Assembly: GCA_017551165.1 (NCBI GenBank)
Contig: JAFZMO010000115.1
Location: 1-42,685 of the forward strand
Source of the DNA: Lachnospiraceae bacterium
Lineage (GTDB): Bacteria; Bacillota; Clostridia; Lachnospirales; Lachnospiraceae
Length of the DNA: 42,685 nucleotides
Direction: 5' to 3'
Shown here piece by piece: positions 32,349 through 40,639 of this stretch. A model generated the notes under the pieces. It saw nothing but the letters and a program-made list of their open reading frames with translations. It made no database searches and was not told the origin of the DNA. Both the position numbers and the translations under genes were made by a program. Position 1 is the stretch's first letter; the number at the start of each line of letters is the position of its first letter.

Positions 32349-33647
32349 ATGATCAAACTGTATGACAACGACGCGTATGCGCGGGAATTTGACGCGGTCG
32401 TGACAGCGGTGGAGCCGCTCCCGGACGGGTCGTCCGCGTGGGTGACGCTCGACCGCACGCTGTTCTTCCCCGAGGAGGGCGGACAGTCGCCCGACCGCGG
32501 CGAGCTGAACGGCTGCGCCGTCACGGATGTGCAGATCAAGGGAGACACGATCCGTCATCTCGTGGCGCTCGGTGAGACAGCCGAAGGCGGGAATGTTGGT
32601 GCGTTTGCAGAGGGCGCGACGGTGCACGGCCGGATCGACTGGGAGTACCGCTATCGGAACATGCAGATGCACACGGGCGAGCACATATTTTCCGGACTGG
32701 TACACGGAACGTACGGATACGACAATGTGGGCTTTCACTTGAGCGACCGCACGGCGACGATGGACTACAACGGCAAGCTCACGGAGCAGCAGCTCTTAGC
32801 GCTGGAGACGGAGGCAAACCGCATCATTACGGAAAACCGCATCGTGCGCGCGTGGTACCCTGAGAAGGAGGAGCTGGCGGAGCTTACGTACCGCAGCAAG
32901 AAGGAGATCGACGGCGCGGTGCGCCTCGTGGAGGTTGCGGGCGTGGATCTGTGCGCCTGCTGTGCGCCGCACGTAAAGCTGACCGGAGAGGTCGGTTGCT
33001 TCAAGCTGATCGGCTGGGAGAACTACAAGGGTGGCGTGCGCGTGTCGTACCGCTGCGGTTTCCGCGCGATGGAGGACTACGGGGAGCGCATGGCGCTTCT
33101 CTCGAAGCTATCACGGCTTCTGTCCGTGAAGACCGAGGACCTCGCGGACGCGGTGGAGCGGCTCGCGGAGGAGAAGCGGAAGCTCGCGTACGACCTTGTC
33201 GCGAAGGACCGTGCGATCACGCTGTCGCGCATTGAGGCGATGGCAGCGGCGGATCGGGAGAAGGCTGAGGCGGACCGGGAGAAGGCCGGAATGCAGACGG
33301 GCGGTGCAGCGACGGAGGATGATCGCATCGGAAGGAGCATCCTTCTGCTGTTGGAGGCGGGTGATGCATCCCTTCTGCGGTATGCGGTCGATGAGTTGAA
33401 GAAGCGGTATACAGGCGTTGTCTGCGCGATGCTGTCGTCGGGAAAGACCGAGGGCGACGGCAACGGCGAGGAGCAGCTCTCGTGGCGCTACCTGATGGAG
33501 CAGGACGGCGGAGACGTTAGCGGGAGGCAGCAATTGCTTAAGGAGCGCTTCGGAGCGAAGGGCGGCGGCCCGAAGAACTCCGTGCAGGGCAGCGTGACCG
33601 CGACGGCGGGAGCGCTGCGAAAGTGGTTTGACGAATGTGGGGAATGA
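32349..33647 (+). CDS. AlaX-type alanyl-tRNA editing protein with DHHA1 domain
   Basis: 432 residues. The protein resembles the second half of alanyl-tRNA synthetase: it hydrolyses Ser- or Gly-tRNA(Ala) to correct misacylation. The zinc site is visible as HTGEHIFSG (about 108-116) and C-x3-H in CACCAPHV (about 202-209). The segment FFPEEGGQSPDRGEL (about 38-52) is the family's conserved entry. After a helical linker, residues ~330-432 form a DHHA1-like tail ending with SVTATAGALRKWF, which fits the long AlaX class. The ribosome site is aggagg. The next gene starts at or near its stop codon. Confidence 0.9.
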   Translation: MIKLYDNDAYAREFDAVVTAVEPLPDGSSAWVTLDRTLFFPEEGGQSPDRGELNGCAVTDVQIKGDTIRHLVALGETAEGGNVGAFAEGATVHGRIDWEYRYRNMQMHTGEHIFSGLVHGTYGYDNVGFHLSDRTATMDYNGKLTEQQLLALETEANRIITENRIVRAWYPEKEELAELTYRSKKEIDGAVRLVEVAGVDLCACCAPHVKLTGEVGCFKLIGWENYKGGVRVSYRCGFRAMEDYGERMALLSKLSRLLSVKTEDLADAVERLAEEKRKLAYDLVAKDRAITLSRIEAMAAADREKAEADREKAGMQTGGAATEDDRIGRSILLLLEAGDASLLRYAVDELKKRYTGVVCAMLSSGKTEGDGNGEEQLSWRYLMEQDGGDVSGRQQLLKERFGAKGGGPKNSVQGSVTATAGALRKWFDECGE

Positions 33648-33652
33648 TCGGT

Positions 33653-34411
33653 ATGTGGCATTGGATACGAATGACGATATGGATCGTGCTTGGATTGCTT
33701 GGCATGTGGTACGGTCTTTATGTGCGCAACGCGGGTGCGGGCAACAAATTCTACCGGATCTGGTTCGTGATCGGGATCGCGTTGTTCGGCCTTGCGGCGA
33801 TGGCGCATTGGCAGGTGTGGGGCAAGCTCCCGAAGGGCGTGCGGATCTCGGCGATCGTGGTGATCGCGATCGGGTTCGCCGTGTATATGACGATCCTTGT
33901 GAGGATCCTCGCGCAGTTTCATGAGGACGGCGGCGAGGCGGAGTACCTGATCGTGCTCGGCGCGCAGGTGCGCGAGGACGGCCCGAGCGTCGTGCTCACG
34001 TACCGCCTGGAGAAGGCGGCGGAGTACCTGGCTAAGCACCCGAAGACGAAGTGCATCGTCTCCGGCGGACAGGGCCCGAACGAGCCGACAAGCGAGGCGG
34101 TGGGTATGCGCGACTACCTCACAGCGCACGGCGTTGATGCTTCCCGGATCATCCTGGAGGACAAGTCGACCGACACCTCGGAAAATCTGAAATACTGCCT
34201 GGAGCTGCTTCCTTCCGCGGACACGCGCGTGGCGGTCATCACGAACAATTTCCACATGTACCGCGCGCTCGGGATCGCGCAGAAGTGCGGCTACGGCGAC
34301 GTCGTCGGCGTCGGCGCGGACTCCAAGCTCTCGTACCTTCCGCACAACCTGACGCGGGAGGTCGTAGGCGTCCTCAAGGACATTCTCATGGGCAATATGA
34401 AAATCCATTGA
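33653..34411 (+). CDS. YdcF/ElyC-like DUF218 membrane protein
   Basis: 252 residues from the ATG at 33653; in-frame ATGs at 33635 and 33644 are alternatives, the latter overlapping the stop of the AlaX gene (ATGA). The N-terminal third carries about three membrane helices. The DUF218 domain follows: AEYLIVLGAQVREDGPS, RLEKAAEYLAKHP, CIVSGGQGPNEPTSEA, and ILEDKSTDTSENLKY, with the final VAVITNNFHMYRA. Some relatives act in envelope polysaccharide metabolism (ElyC), but no reaction is proven for this one. The gene ends inside a REP-like sequence at 34411. Confidence 0.85.
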   Translation: MWHWIRMTIWIVLGLLGMWYGLYVRNAGAGNKFYRIWFVIGIALFGLAAMAHWQVWGKLPKGVRISAIVVIAIGFAVYMTILVRILAQFHEDGGEAEYLIVLGAQVREDGPSVVLTYRLEKAAEYLAKHPKTKCIVSGGQGPNEPTSEAVGMRDYLTAHGVDASRIILEDKSTDTSENLKYCLELLPSADTRVAVITNNFHMYRALGIAQKCGYGDVVGVGADSKLSYLPHNLTREVVGVLKDILMGNMKIH

Positions 34412-34428
34412 ACCGTCCCGCTGTCACC
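34411..34428. repeat. Copy of the AACCGTCCCNNTGTCACC repeat
   Basis: AACCGTCCCGCTGTCACC matches 16 of 18 bases of the reverse complement of 42630-42647 at the right edge. It starts at the YdcF stop codon and is followed by a second ctgtcacc, just before the promoter of the DUF937 gene. It is likely a remnant of a dispersed repeat family. Confidence 0.55.
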
Positions 34429-34438
34429 GCCTGTCACC

Positions 34439-34467
34439 TTGACTTTTGTCGGCAATAAGAGTAGTAT
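34439..34467 (+). promoter_or_regulatory. Promoter for the DUF937-like gene
   Basis: TTGACT (34439-34444), a 17-bp spacer and TAGTAT (34462-34467). Confidence 0.7.
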
Positions 34468-34527
34468 GGAACTTGTGAGGCGGATGCTCAGTGCACTGCC
34501 AATTCCAGCGTGAGAAGGAGACAATGT

Positions 34528-35151
34528 ATGGATATCAATGACATCACCAAATCGTTGCTCAGCACAGCCAATATCAAGAGCATTTGCGGCGAGTCCGGCG
34601 CGACACAGTCGCAGGTAAAAAGCGTTCTGACCAACGCTCTTCCGTCGCTCATCAGCGGCAAGAGCACATCCACGGATGAGATCGCGAAGGAGACCGGCGT
34701 CAGCAAGGCGAAGACGAAAGGCATCCTCTCGGCGGCAGGTCCCCTGCTTACGGGTCTTCTCGGCGGCGGTTCCTCGTCGAACCAGTCGAATCAGCAGAGC
34801 AATTCCTCTTCGGGGACGGCGGCATTGTTGGGCAGCCTGCTCGGCAGCGTGAACATCTCGAGCCTCGCTTCCGGAATCATGAACCTCGTGTCTGCGGACA
34901 AGCCTGAGGAGAAGGAAGAAGAGAAGGAAGAGGAGAAGCCGAAGAAGCCGAAGTCCGGCAAGAAGACCGGCACCTCGGGCAAGAAGACGGACGCGAAGAA
35001 GACAGACGGCAAGAAGACAAGCTCTTCGGGCAAGAAGACGGACGGAAAGAAGACAAGTTCCTCCGGCAAGAAGACGACGGTCAAGAAGGAAAGCAAGGCG
35101 AGCTCTCCGCTCGACAGCGTAACCGATCTACTCGGAGGTCTGTTTAAGTAA
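34528..35151 (+). CDS. DUF937-like protein with Lys-rich repeat tail
   Basis: 207 residues from the ATG at 34528 (gaaggag upstream). The first ~90 residues resemble DUF937: MDINDITKSLLSTANIKSIC, helices rich in Ala and Ser, and GPLLTGLLGGGSSSN. A second such unit appears as LLGSLLGSVNISSLASGIM (about 96-114). The tail is built from Glu/Lys runs and from the repeat KKTDGKKTSSSG present about three times, which is disordered and strongly basic. Such tails are seen in nucleic-acid-binding or scaffold proteins, but the role is unknown. It has its own promoter and terminator, so it is a single-gene unit. Confidence 0.7.
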   Translation: MDINDITKSLLSTANIKSICGESGATQSQVKSVLTNALPSLISGKSTSTDEIAKETGVSKAKTKGILSAAGPLLTGLLGGGSSSNQSNQQSNSSSGTAALLGSLLGSVNISSLASGIMNLVSADKPEEKEEEKEEEKPKKPKSGKKTGTSGKKTDAKKTDGKKTSSSGKKTDGKKTSSSGKKTTVKKESKASSPLDSVTDLLGGLFK

Positions 35152-35159
35152 GAATTCGG

Positions 35160-35197
35160 GCACTCAGGGGACGGGATCCTCTGAGTGCTTTTGTTTT
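35160..35197 (+). terminator. Terminator after the DUF937-like gene
   Basis: 12-bp stem gcactcagggga/tcctctgagtgc (35160-35171 with 35177-35188, one G-U pair), then ttttgtttt. Confidence 0.85.
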
Positions 35198-35226
35198 GCG
35201 TAATACAACTTTGGGAGGAAAATTCT

Positions 35227-36834
35227 ATGGCAATGAACGGAATGCCCGCGATCACCGACCTCGGAAACCGCGGCAAAGTATGGACTTCGGACGCATTTGA
35301 CACATTTCGCGTGAAGGTGTACATCCCCGACGACGGCGATCTTCCGTCGGACGTCATCAACTACGGGTTTGAGGCGCCGTATCTCATCGTTTTGGAGGAG
35401 ACGGAGCGCACACCCGAGGAGGCGGCCGCATGGGCGGACGCAAACGGCCTCGCAGGGATTGCGGCGCGCTACAGCGGCAGCGTTGTCTTCGTCTATCCGA
35501 AGGCGGCGGACGGCTGGAACGGCGCGGATGTGACGCTGTTTCAGGAGCTGATCGCGAACTCGAAGATCCACCAGTATTTTGAGGACGGCGTTGTAAAGAT
35601 GCGCAACCGCTTCACGGGAGAGCAGGTCGGATTCTTCATCCGCGGAGCGATCTTCCGCACCTTCCTGTACGGTGCGGGGGCATCGGCAGACTACATCGCA
35701 CGGAACCTGCTGCAGACCGTGAACGGCGAGTTTTTGTGGGGCCCCGGCGAGATCACGCCGGCGGTGTGCACGCTCGAGCGTCTGACGACGGTCCCGGCGC
35801 CGCAGAGAAGCGACATCCCCGTCGTATCGATCGGCAACACGCCGGAGGTGAACAAGGCGCTGTCCGTCGGCTGCAAGCATCTTCTTGCGCGCAATGCGGC
35901 AGACTATGCGTGGGAGTTCGACACGTTCGTGCGGAGATACCGCCGCTGGTGCGGAAATCTCGAGCAGGAGCCCGTGCTCGCGGAGATGGGCATGGTGCGC
36001 GAGGAGTGCGTGGCGGTTCTTCCGACCTCGCCCGACAACTGCGGTGATGACAGGGGGACGATCGAGCACAAGGTCGGCTATGTGGCGTATTACAACACGG
36101 ATCTGTGGAACGACGGAACACCGGCGCCGCTGCTTCTTGCATTCCACGGCGGCGGAGACTCGGCGATGTACATCTCGAACGTGTCCGCGTGGTACCGCGT
36201 TGCGAACCGGTACAACTTCCTTCTCGTGGCGATCGAGAACCACTTAAACAGCACCGCGACCGAGATGGTTGCGCTGATCGATATCCTGAAGAACAAATAC
36301 AACATCGACACGACGCGCATCTATGCGAGCGGCTTCTCCATGGGCGGATGCAAGTCCTGGGATCTCTTCCAGGAGTACCCGTCGGTGTTCGCCGGACTCG
36401 CGCCGATGGACGCGACGTTCGAGGTCGGTGACAACTCCTACGGCAAGCCTGCGCCGTGCGAGATCAACCGCGACACGGCAGTGCCCACATTTTACGCGGG
36501 AGGCGCCGTGACGCCGTTGCCGGAGCTTCCGTTCCAGGCGCAGAAGTGTCTCGACCGCATCCGCTGGCTGTTCACGGTCAACCGTGTGAAGAAGGCGTAT
36601 ACGGTGGAGCTCGCGGGCGTGGATTCGTGGGAAAATAAGATCTGGGGCGTGAACGGAGACCGCACGGAGGTGATCGCGGATGAGTCGCGCGACGCCAAGC
36701 TGACGATCGAGTATTTTGACAGCGAGGACGGCGTGTGCCGCACCGCGCTCGGAAGCATCGACAATCAGGGGCACGAGTGCCGGCATCACACCTGCGAGCA
36801 GGCATGGCTGTTCCTCTCGAAGTTCACGAGGTAA
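35227..36834 (+). CDS. Alpha/beta-hydrolase (PHB-depolymerase-like esterase)
   Basis: 535 residues from the ATG at 35227 (ggagg upstream). The C-terminal half is an alpha/beta-hydrolase: LLAFHGGGDSAMYI (oxyanion-hole region, about 301-314), the nucleophile elbow G-x-S-x-G as YASGFSMGGCK (about 365-375), and a late GHECRHHTCEQAW with the probable catalytic histidine (about 516-528). The N-terminal ~280 residues form another domain with no clear family. It resembles Esterase_PHB/feruloyl-esterase-type enzymes, possibly deacylating plant polysaccharides, but the substrate is not known. No signal peptide is seen. Confidence 0.78.
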   Translation: MAMNGMPAITDLGNRGKVWTSDAFDTFRVKVYIPDDGDLPSDVINYGFEAPYLIVLEETERTPEEAAAWADANGLAGIAARYSGSVVFVYPKAADGWNGADVTLFQELIANSKIHQYFEDGVVKMRNRFTGEQVGFFIRGAIFRTFLYGAGASADYIARNLLQTVNGEFLWGPGEITPAVCTLERLTTVPAPQRSDIPVVSIGNTPEVNKALSVGCKHLLARNAADYAWEFDTFVRRYRRWCGNLEQEPVLAEMGMVREECVAVLPTSPDNCGDDRGTIEHKVGYVAYYNTDLWNDGTPAPLLLAFHGGGDSAMYISNVSAWYRVANRYNFLLVAIENHLNSTATEMVALIDILKNKYNIDTTRIYASGFSMGGCKSWDLFQEYPSVFAGLAPMDATFEVGDNSYGKPAPCEINRDTAVPTFYAGGAVTPLPELPFQAQKCLDRIRWLFTVNRVKKAYTVELAGVDSWENKIWGVNGDRTEVIADESRDAKLTIEYFDSEDGVCRTALGSIDNQGHECRHHTCEQAWLFLSKFTR

Positions 36835-36967
36835 CATGGTCCGATCGATGTAACTGATTCGTAAGCGGAATGAAATAAAATCGTAATAGGTTTTCAAACA
36901 CTTTGTAACAACTGTGTGATATCCTTGGATCAGACAGAAAGAAAACGGTTCCGGGAGGATGGGGGAT

Positions 36968-38425
36968 ATGAGCAAGAAGCGTACAAGGATCTTGATCGCA
37001 AGTCTGTGCGGAGCGGCGCTGGTCGCGTGGGCGGTGCTGATGGCGGTTGTGTTCGGCAAGGATCCGGAGCCGAAGAAGCCGGCTTCCGTGAGTGCGACGC
37101 CTACGGCTACACCGACCAACGCACCGGAGAACAAGATCAAGGTATGGCTTCAGACGGGAGAGTACCATCAAGATCCGAAGCTGGGCAGATCATGCCTTAT
37201 GGAGCGCGTGTACGATCCGGTTTTGAATCAGATCCTCATCACCTCCTACACCGGCGGCGTCAAGGACACGGTGACGAAGATTGAGCCAAATGTTACGACG
37301 GAGACGCAGACGTGGGATGACGGCAGCAGAACCAAGACGCTCACCTACGATCACAACGGCAGATGTACGCAGTGGGTGGAGGAAGAAAGCATTAAGTTGG
37401 ATTATTCGGATTGGGACAGCTTCGAAGGAGATCCGTATGAGCGTACTCTGGAAAAAGAGGAATACGAGTACTATGATAACGGGAATAGGAAGCGATGTGT
37501 TCATTACTGGAAAACGGGAGACGGTCCGCTCCTTATGACACTCGAGGTTGAGTACGACGAACTCGGCCGATATATGAAGAAAACACGGTATTCGAAGACG
37601 GCGGATGGCCTGGATGTAAGGCCGGAGTATCAATCCGTATACGAATATGATCCGCAGCATGAAAAGGTATGTGCTGTAAAGAACTATTGCTGGAATGAGG
37701 ATACGCAGGAACTGGAATTTGATCGCGGCGAACGGCTGATCTACGACGAGGACGGCAGCTCGCGCTTGGAGATCCAATACGGCGCTGATGCCGAATGGCT
37801 GGTGGTGGACCGCTACGATCCGCAGGAAAGGATCGTCTATCATTTGTATCAGTCGGACGGCAGTTGGGCTACCGTCAACTATACCGGCAGCGAGATCATT
37901 TTGACATTGCATGAAACGTATGATGACAGCACTTCTATCGCATACTACGATAAGGACGGCCGACTGTTGCGGGCTAAGTCAGACGGCGTGCTGACATGGG
38001 AAGAAGATTCCGCGGATCCGATCCTCACATCGATCAGGACCACATATGAGTACGACACGGACGGAAGATTAGTCAAGATCGACCATCGTGTTTCCAAGCC
38101 TGACGGCAAACTTTGTGAGTGGAGCGGGATAACCACCTTGACGTATGACGACGGGGGCCGGCTGATCATGCAGGAATTCACCGATAAGGAGGGGAAGATC
38201 ACCTCGCGATACGAGTGGGTGTTTGATGGGCGCGGTAATCTCACTGCGCAGATAACGTCGAGCGAAGGAAGCTTTGAGTACACATATACCGAGGTGGAAG
38301 TCACCGAGGAGCAGTACGATGCATGGATGAAGCGAAGAGACGATATCGGGGATAAGGATACCACGGCGTATAAAGTATCAACCGGATATTTCAATCCGCT
38401 CGCAGATCTTGCCTCGGGATACTGA
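36968..38425 (+). CDS. Membrane-anchored YD-repeat protein
   Basis: 485 residues from the ATG at 36968, with gggagg upstream; an ATG three codons earlier is less well placed. A single N-terminal helix (LIASLCGAALVAWAVLMAVV, about 8-27) anchors it. The outer part repeats YD/RHS-like units of the form 'tyr-asp-x-x-gly-arg': TYDHNGRCTQW, EYDELGRYMKKTRYS, IYDEDGSSRLE, YEYDTDGRLVKI, TYDDGGRLIMQEF and VFDGRGNLTAQ. It has no toxin tail or RHS core. The repeats usually bind carbohydrate or form an elongated barrel or stalk. It is convergent with the next gene, with a shared terminator at 38461. Confidence 0.8.
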   Translation: MSKKRTRILIASLCGAALVAWAVLMAVVFGKDPEPKKPASVSATPTATPTNAPENKIKVWLQTGEYHQDPKLGRSCLMERVYDPVLNQILITSYTGGVKDTVTKIEPNVTTETQTWDDGSRTKTLTYDHNGRCTQWVEEESIKLDYSDWDSFEGDPYERTLEKEEYEYYDNGNRKRCVHYWKTGDGPLLMTLEVEYDELGRYMKKTRYSKTADGLDVRPEYQSVYEYDPQHEKVCAVKNYCWNEDTQELEFDRGERLIYDEDGSSRLEIQYGADAEWLVVDRYDPQERIVYHLYQSDGSWATVNYTGSEIILTLHETYDDSTSIAYYDKDGRLLRAKSDGVLTWEEDSADPILTSIRTTYEYDTDGRLVKIDHRVSKPDGKLCEWSGITTLTYDDGGRLIMQEFTDKEGKITSRYEWVFDGRGNLTAQITSSEGSFEYTYTEVEVTEEQYDAWMKRRDDIGDKDTTAYKVSTGYFNPLADLASGY

Positions 38426-38460
38426 TGCGAAAACAACACTTAAAAACAACACTTCAAAAC

Positions 38461-38498
38461 AAGAACTCCCGCACGAAACCGTGCGGGAGTTCTTTTCG
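38461..38498. terminator. Bidirectional terminator between convergent genes
   Basis: 14-bp perfect stem aagaactcccgcac/gtgcgggagttctt (38461-38474 with 38481-38494), with A-rich and T-rich flanks. Confidence 0.9.
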
Positions 38499-38522
38499 TT
38501 TGCATGGAAACCTTGGTTAGTG

Positions 38523-39872
38523 TTACTTTTGGTTGTTCTCATCACCCTTGCTCTTCTTGACCACGATGATGACAACCACGACAACCACGATGATGATCGC
38601 GATCCAGATGAAGATGCACAGCCCCAGAGGCTGCGGGCAGAAGCCGCAGATCGGGCACTTGTCCTTCTTCGCGTCCTCCTTTGCTTCCGGTGCAACCGTA
38701 GGAGTAGGGGGAACTTCCGTCGGCGTCGGCATCGGATCGTTGCCGATTTCCGAGGTTTCAAAGGTCAGCACCTTCGAGTAGTCCGAGAATACATCATCCA
38801 GTTCTGTCTGACTGCAGCGGTAACGGCATCGGATTTCAATCGGGGTATCCTTCGCGATCTTCGGATGGTTCTCGCTGATCAGCGTAACAAGTGCGCATTC
38901 CATTTCGCCGGTCTTGATCTCCCAATCGGTATTGCCCATGACGACCCATTCCGTATCACCCTTTACGCGGGCTTCCGTATCAATTACGATGCGGCCGCCG
39001 TGTGCGGCAGCGTCGGCTGCCATCTTCGAGAGCGCGTCCGGGACCGTGAGGGTGAAAGCAACGATCGGATTGTCGTTGAATTCCTTGTCCGTCATGTGGA
39101 GATCGGTGACCTCCGGAGCCGCGATATCGCCGGCTTTGATCGGAGTGTAAGCCGCGGCGTCCTTGCCGTAGCCGCAGGTCTCCGACCATTCGGAGAATTT
39201 GTTGACTGTCTTCACGCCGTCATCGCCTTCCAGCACGCCCGTAAAAGCGAACCGTACGCGGAAGTACGCGGTGTGCTTCGTAAAATCGATGTAGACATTG
39301 TCGTCGTGGTACTCATACTGATCCGGCCGGAGCTGATCCTTAACGCCGGGAGTATTTTCCTCGGGATTGCCGTTCCAGCGATCATCATTCGGAACACCGC
39401 GCATGATCCAGTACGTCTGCACGGTATCCAGACTGTTCAGACCCCACTCAACGGCGTCCCATTCACTGCACCGGTAATGACCGTTTTCATCCTTGCCGAA
39501 GCCCGTGCCGTACGGGTCGTCCCAGTACTTTGTGTAGTGCCATCCGCTGACCGGATCGTTCACATCGTCGAGCGCCCAGTCGATCTGAATGTTCACATAG
39601 ACATCGGTAGCGCCGTACGGTGCGAGCATGGTCTCCAACATTCCGGAATCCCGCGCCTGATCGAGCAGGTTAAGAAGCTTGGACAATTCAGGATCGATGC
39701 TGAACGAAAACGACATGGAGGTCGGAGAATCATTTCCCTCCATCCAGTTGACCGAAACATTTTGCGGAGCTTTCGGTTCGAACGGCAGCTCGTCGCCGTC
39801 CGCTGCGAACGCAGTGCCGATGCACCCCATGAGCAGGATACACACGAGTATCCAGGTTACCATTTTTTTCAT
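38523..39872 (-). CDS. Secreted protein with Cys-rich juxtamembrane segment, unknown family
   Basis: 449 residues. A signal peptide (MKKMVTWILVCILLMGCIG, cleavage near AFAADG) opens the protein. The outer part has two or three beta-rich units with fibronectin-like strands, such as APQNVSVNWMEGNDSPTSMS, PEVTDLHMTDKEFNDN and PIEIRCRYRCSQTEL. After a Pro/Thr spacer (TPTEVPPTPTVAPEAK), the segment CPICGFCPQPLGLC (four cysteines in 14 residues) leads directly into a membrane helix very rich in Val and Ile and a short basic tail. No family is recognised. The start has aggagg. It is divergent from the sigma-serpin operon. Confidence 0.75.
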   Translation of the reverse strand: MKKMVTWILVCILLMGCIGTAFAADGDELPFEPKAPQNVSVNWMEGNDSPTSMSFSFSIDPELSKLLNLLDQARDSGMLETMLAPYGATDVYVNIQIDWALDDVNDPVSGWHYTKYWDDPYGTGFGKDENGHYRCSEWDAVEWGLNSLDTVQTYWIMRGVPNDDRWNGNPEENTPGVKDQLRPDQYEYHDDNVYIDFTKHTAYFRVRFAFTGVLEGDDGVKTVNKFSEWSETCGYGKDAAAYTPIKAGDIAAPEVTDLHMTDKEFNDNPIVAFTLTVPDALSKMAADAAAHGGRIVIDTEARVKGDTEWVVMGNTDWEIKTGEMECALVTLISENHPKIAKDTPIEIRCRYRCSQTELDDVFSDYSKVLTFETSEIGNDPMPTPTEVPPTPTVAPEAKEDAKKDKCPICGFCPQPLGLCIFIWIAIIIVVVVVVIIVVKKSKGDENNQK

Positions 39873-39930
39873 GATCCATCCCTCCTGAGATTATGCTGTC
39901 TAATGAAAGAACATACATACCTATGCATAA

Positions 39931-39959
39931 ATTGTACCAAAGTGAAAAATGAAATGCAA
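39931..39959 (-). promoter_or_regulatory. Promoter for the secreted protein gene
   Basis: On the minus strand, TTGCAT (39959-39954), a 17-bp spacer ending in TTTGG and TACAAT (39936-39931). Its -35 abuts the -35 of the opposite promoter. Confidence 0.7.
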
Positions 39960-39987
39960 TGACAACATCACACACCCGTGATACAAT
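39959..39987 (+). promoter_or_regulatory. Promoter for the sigma-serpin operon
   Basis: ATGACA (39959-39964), a 17-bp spacer and TACAAT (39982-39987), followed by a leader of about 85 bases. The sequence shown fits sigma-A; autoregulation by the ECF factor cannot be judged. Confidence 0.55.
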
Positions 39988-40078
39988 GAAACGAGACGGT
40001 GAGACTTTTTCGTGCTTCGTGCGTCTAAGGGGTGAAAGGATGCGACGATACGAAGATTCTGATCATAAAGGAGGTCCC

Positions 40079-40639
40079 ATGGACAACGGTGCAAGTAGCT
40101 ACCGCCGTTATCTGGAGGGCGATGACGAGGGGATCGCGGAGATTGTCAGAGAGTACAAGGACGGACTGATCCTGTATCTGAACAGTTATGTTGACAATCT
40201 GTACACCGCGGAAGATCTGACGGAGGATACGTTTTTTCGGCTGATGACGAGAAAACCGAGATTTTCCGAAAGAAGCACTTTCAAGACGTGGCTCTACACG
40301 ATCGGGCGGAACATTGCGGTCGACTGGCTTCGACACGCGTCAAAACAGACGGAGATCGCTCCCGAGGATATGGAACGATATCGGGAGGAGGAGAGCGATC
40401 TCGAGGGCTCGTACATTCGGGAGGAGCATAAGCGAGCGGTCCACAGATCGCTCGGCAAGCTTGCTCGGGACTACCGGAATGTTCTTTGGCTTGTGTATTT
40501 TGAGGATTTTACGAGTCGTGAGACCGGCAGGATCCTCGGCAAGAGCGAGCGTCAGATGAAAAATCTTCTGTATCGGGCAAAACAGGCCTTGAAGAGTGAG
40601 TTAGAACAGGAGGGTTTCACATATGAAGAGCTCGGATGA
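40079..40639 (+). CDS. ECF-like RNA polymerase sigma factor
   Basis: 186 residues from the ATG at 40079, chosen for the perfect aaaggaggt site; upstream ATGs in frame lie in the leader. Region 2 is seen in LYTAEDLTEDTFFRLMTRKP and STFKTWLYTIGRNIAVDWLR. Region 4 shows LARDYRNVLWLVYFEDFTSR and the recognition helix GRILGKSERQMKNLLYRAKQ. It guides RNA polymerase to stress or envelope promoters. It overlaps the serpin gene by 17 bp, so both are translated together, as in sigma/anti-sigma pairs. GC is like the rest of the genome, unlike the other sigma factor at 21625. Confidence 0.92.
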   Translation: MDNGASSYRRYLEGDDEGIAEIVREYKDGLILYLNSYVDNLYTAEDLTEDTFFRLMTRKPRFSERSTFKTWLYTIGRNIAVDWLRHASKQTEIAPEDMERYREEESDLEGSYIREEHKRAVHRSLGKLARDYRNVLWLVYFEDFTSRETGRILGKSERQMKNLLYRAKQALKSELEQEGFTYEELG

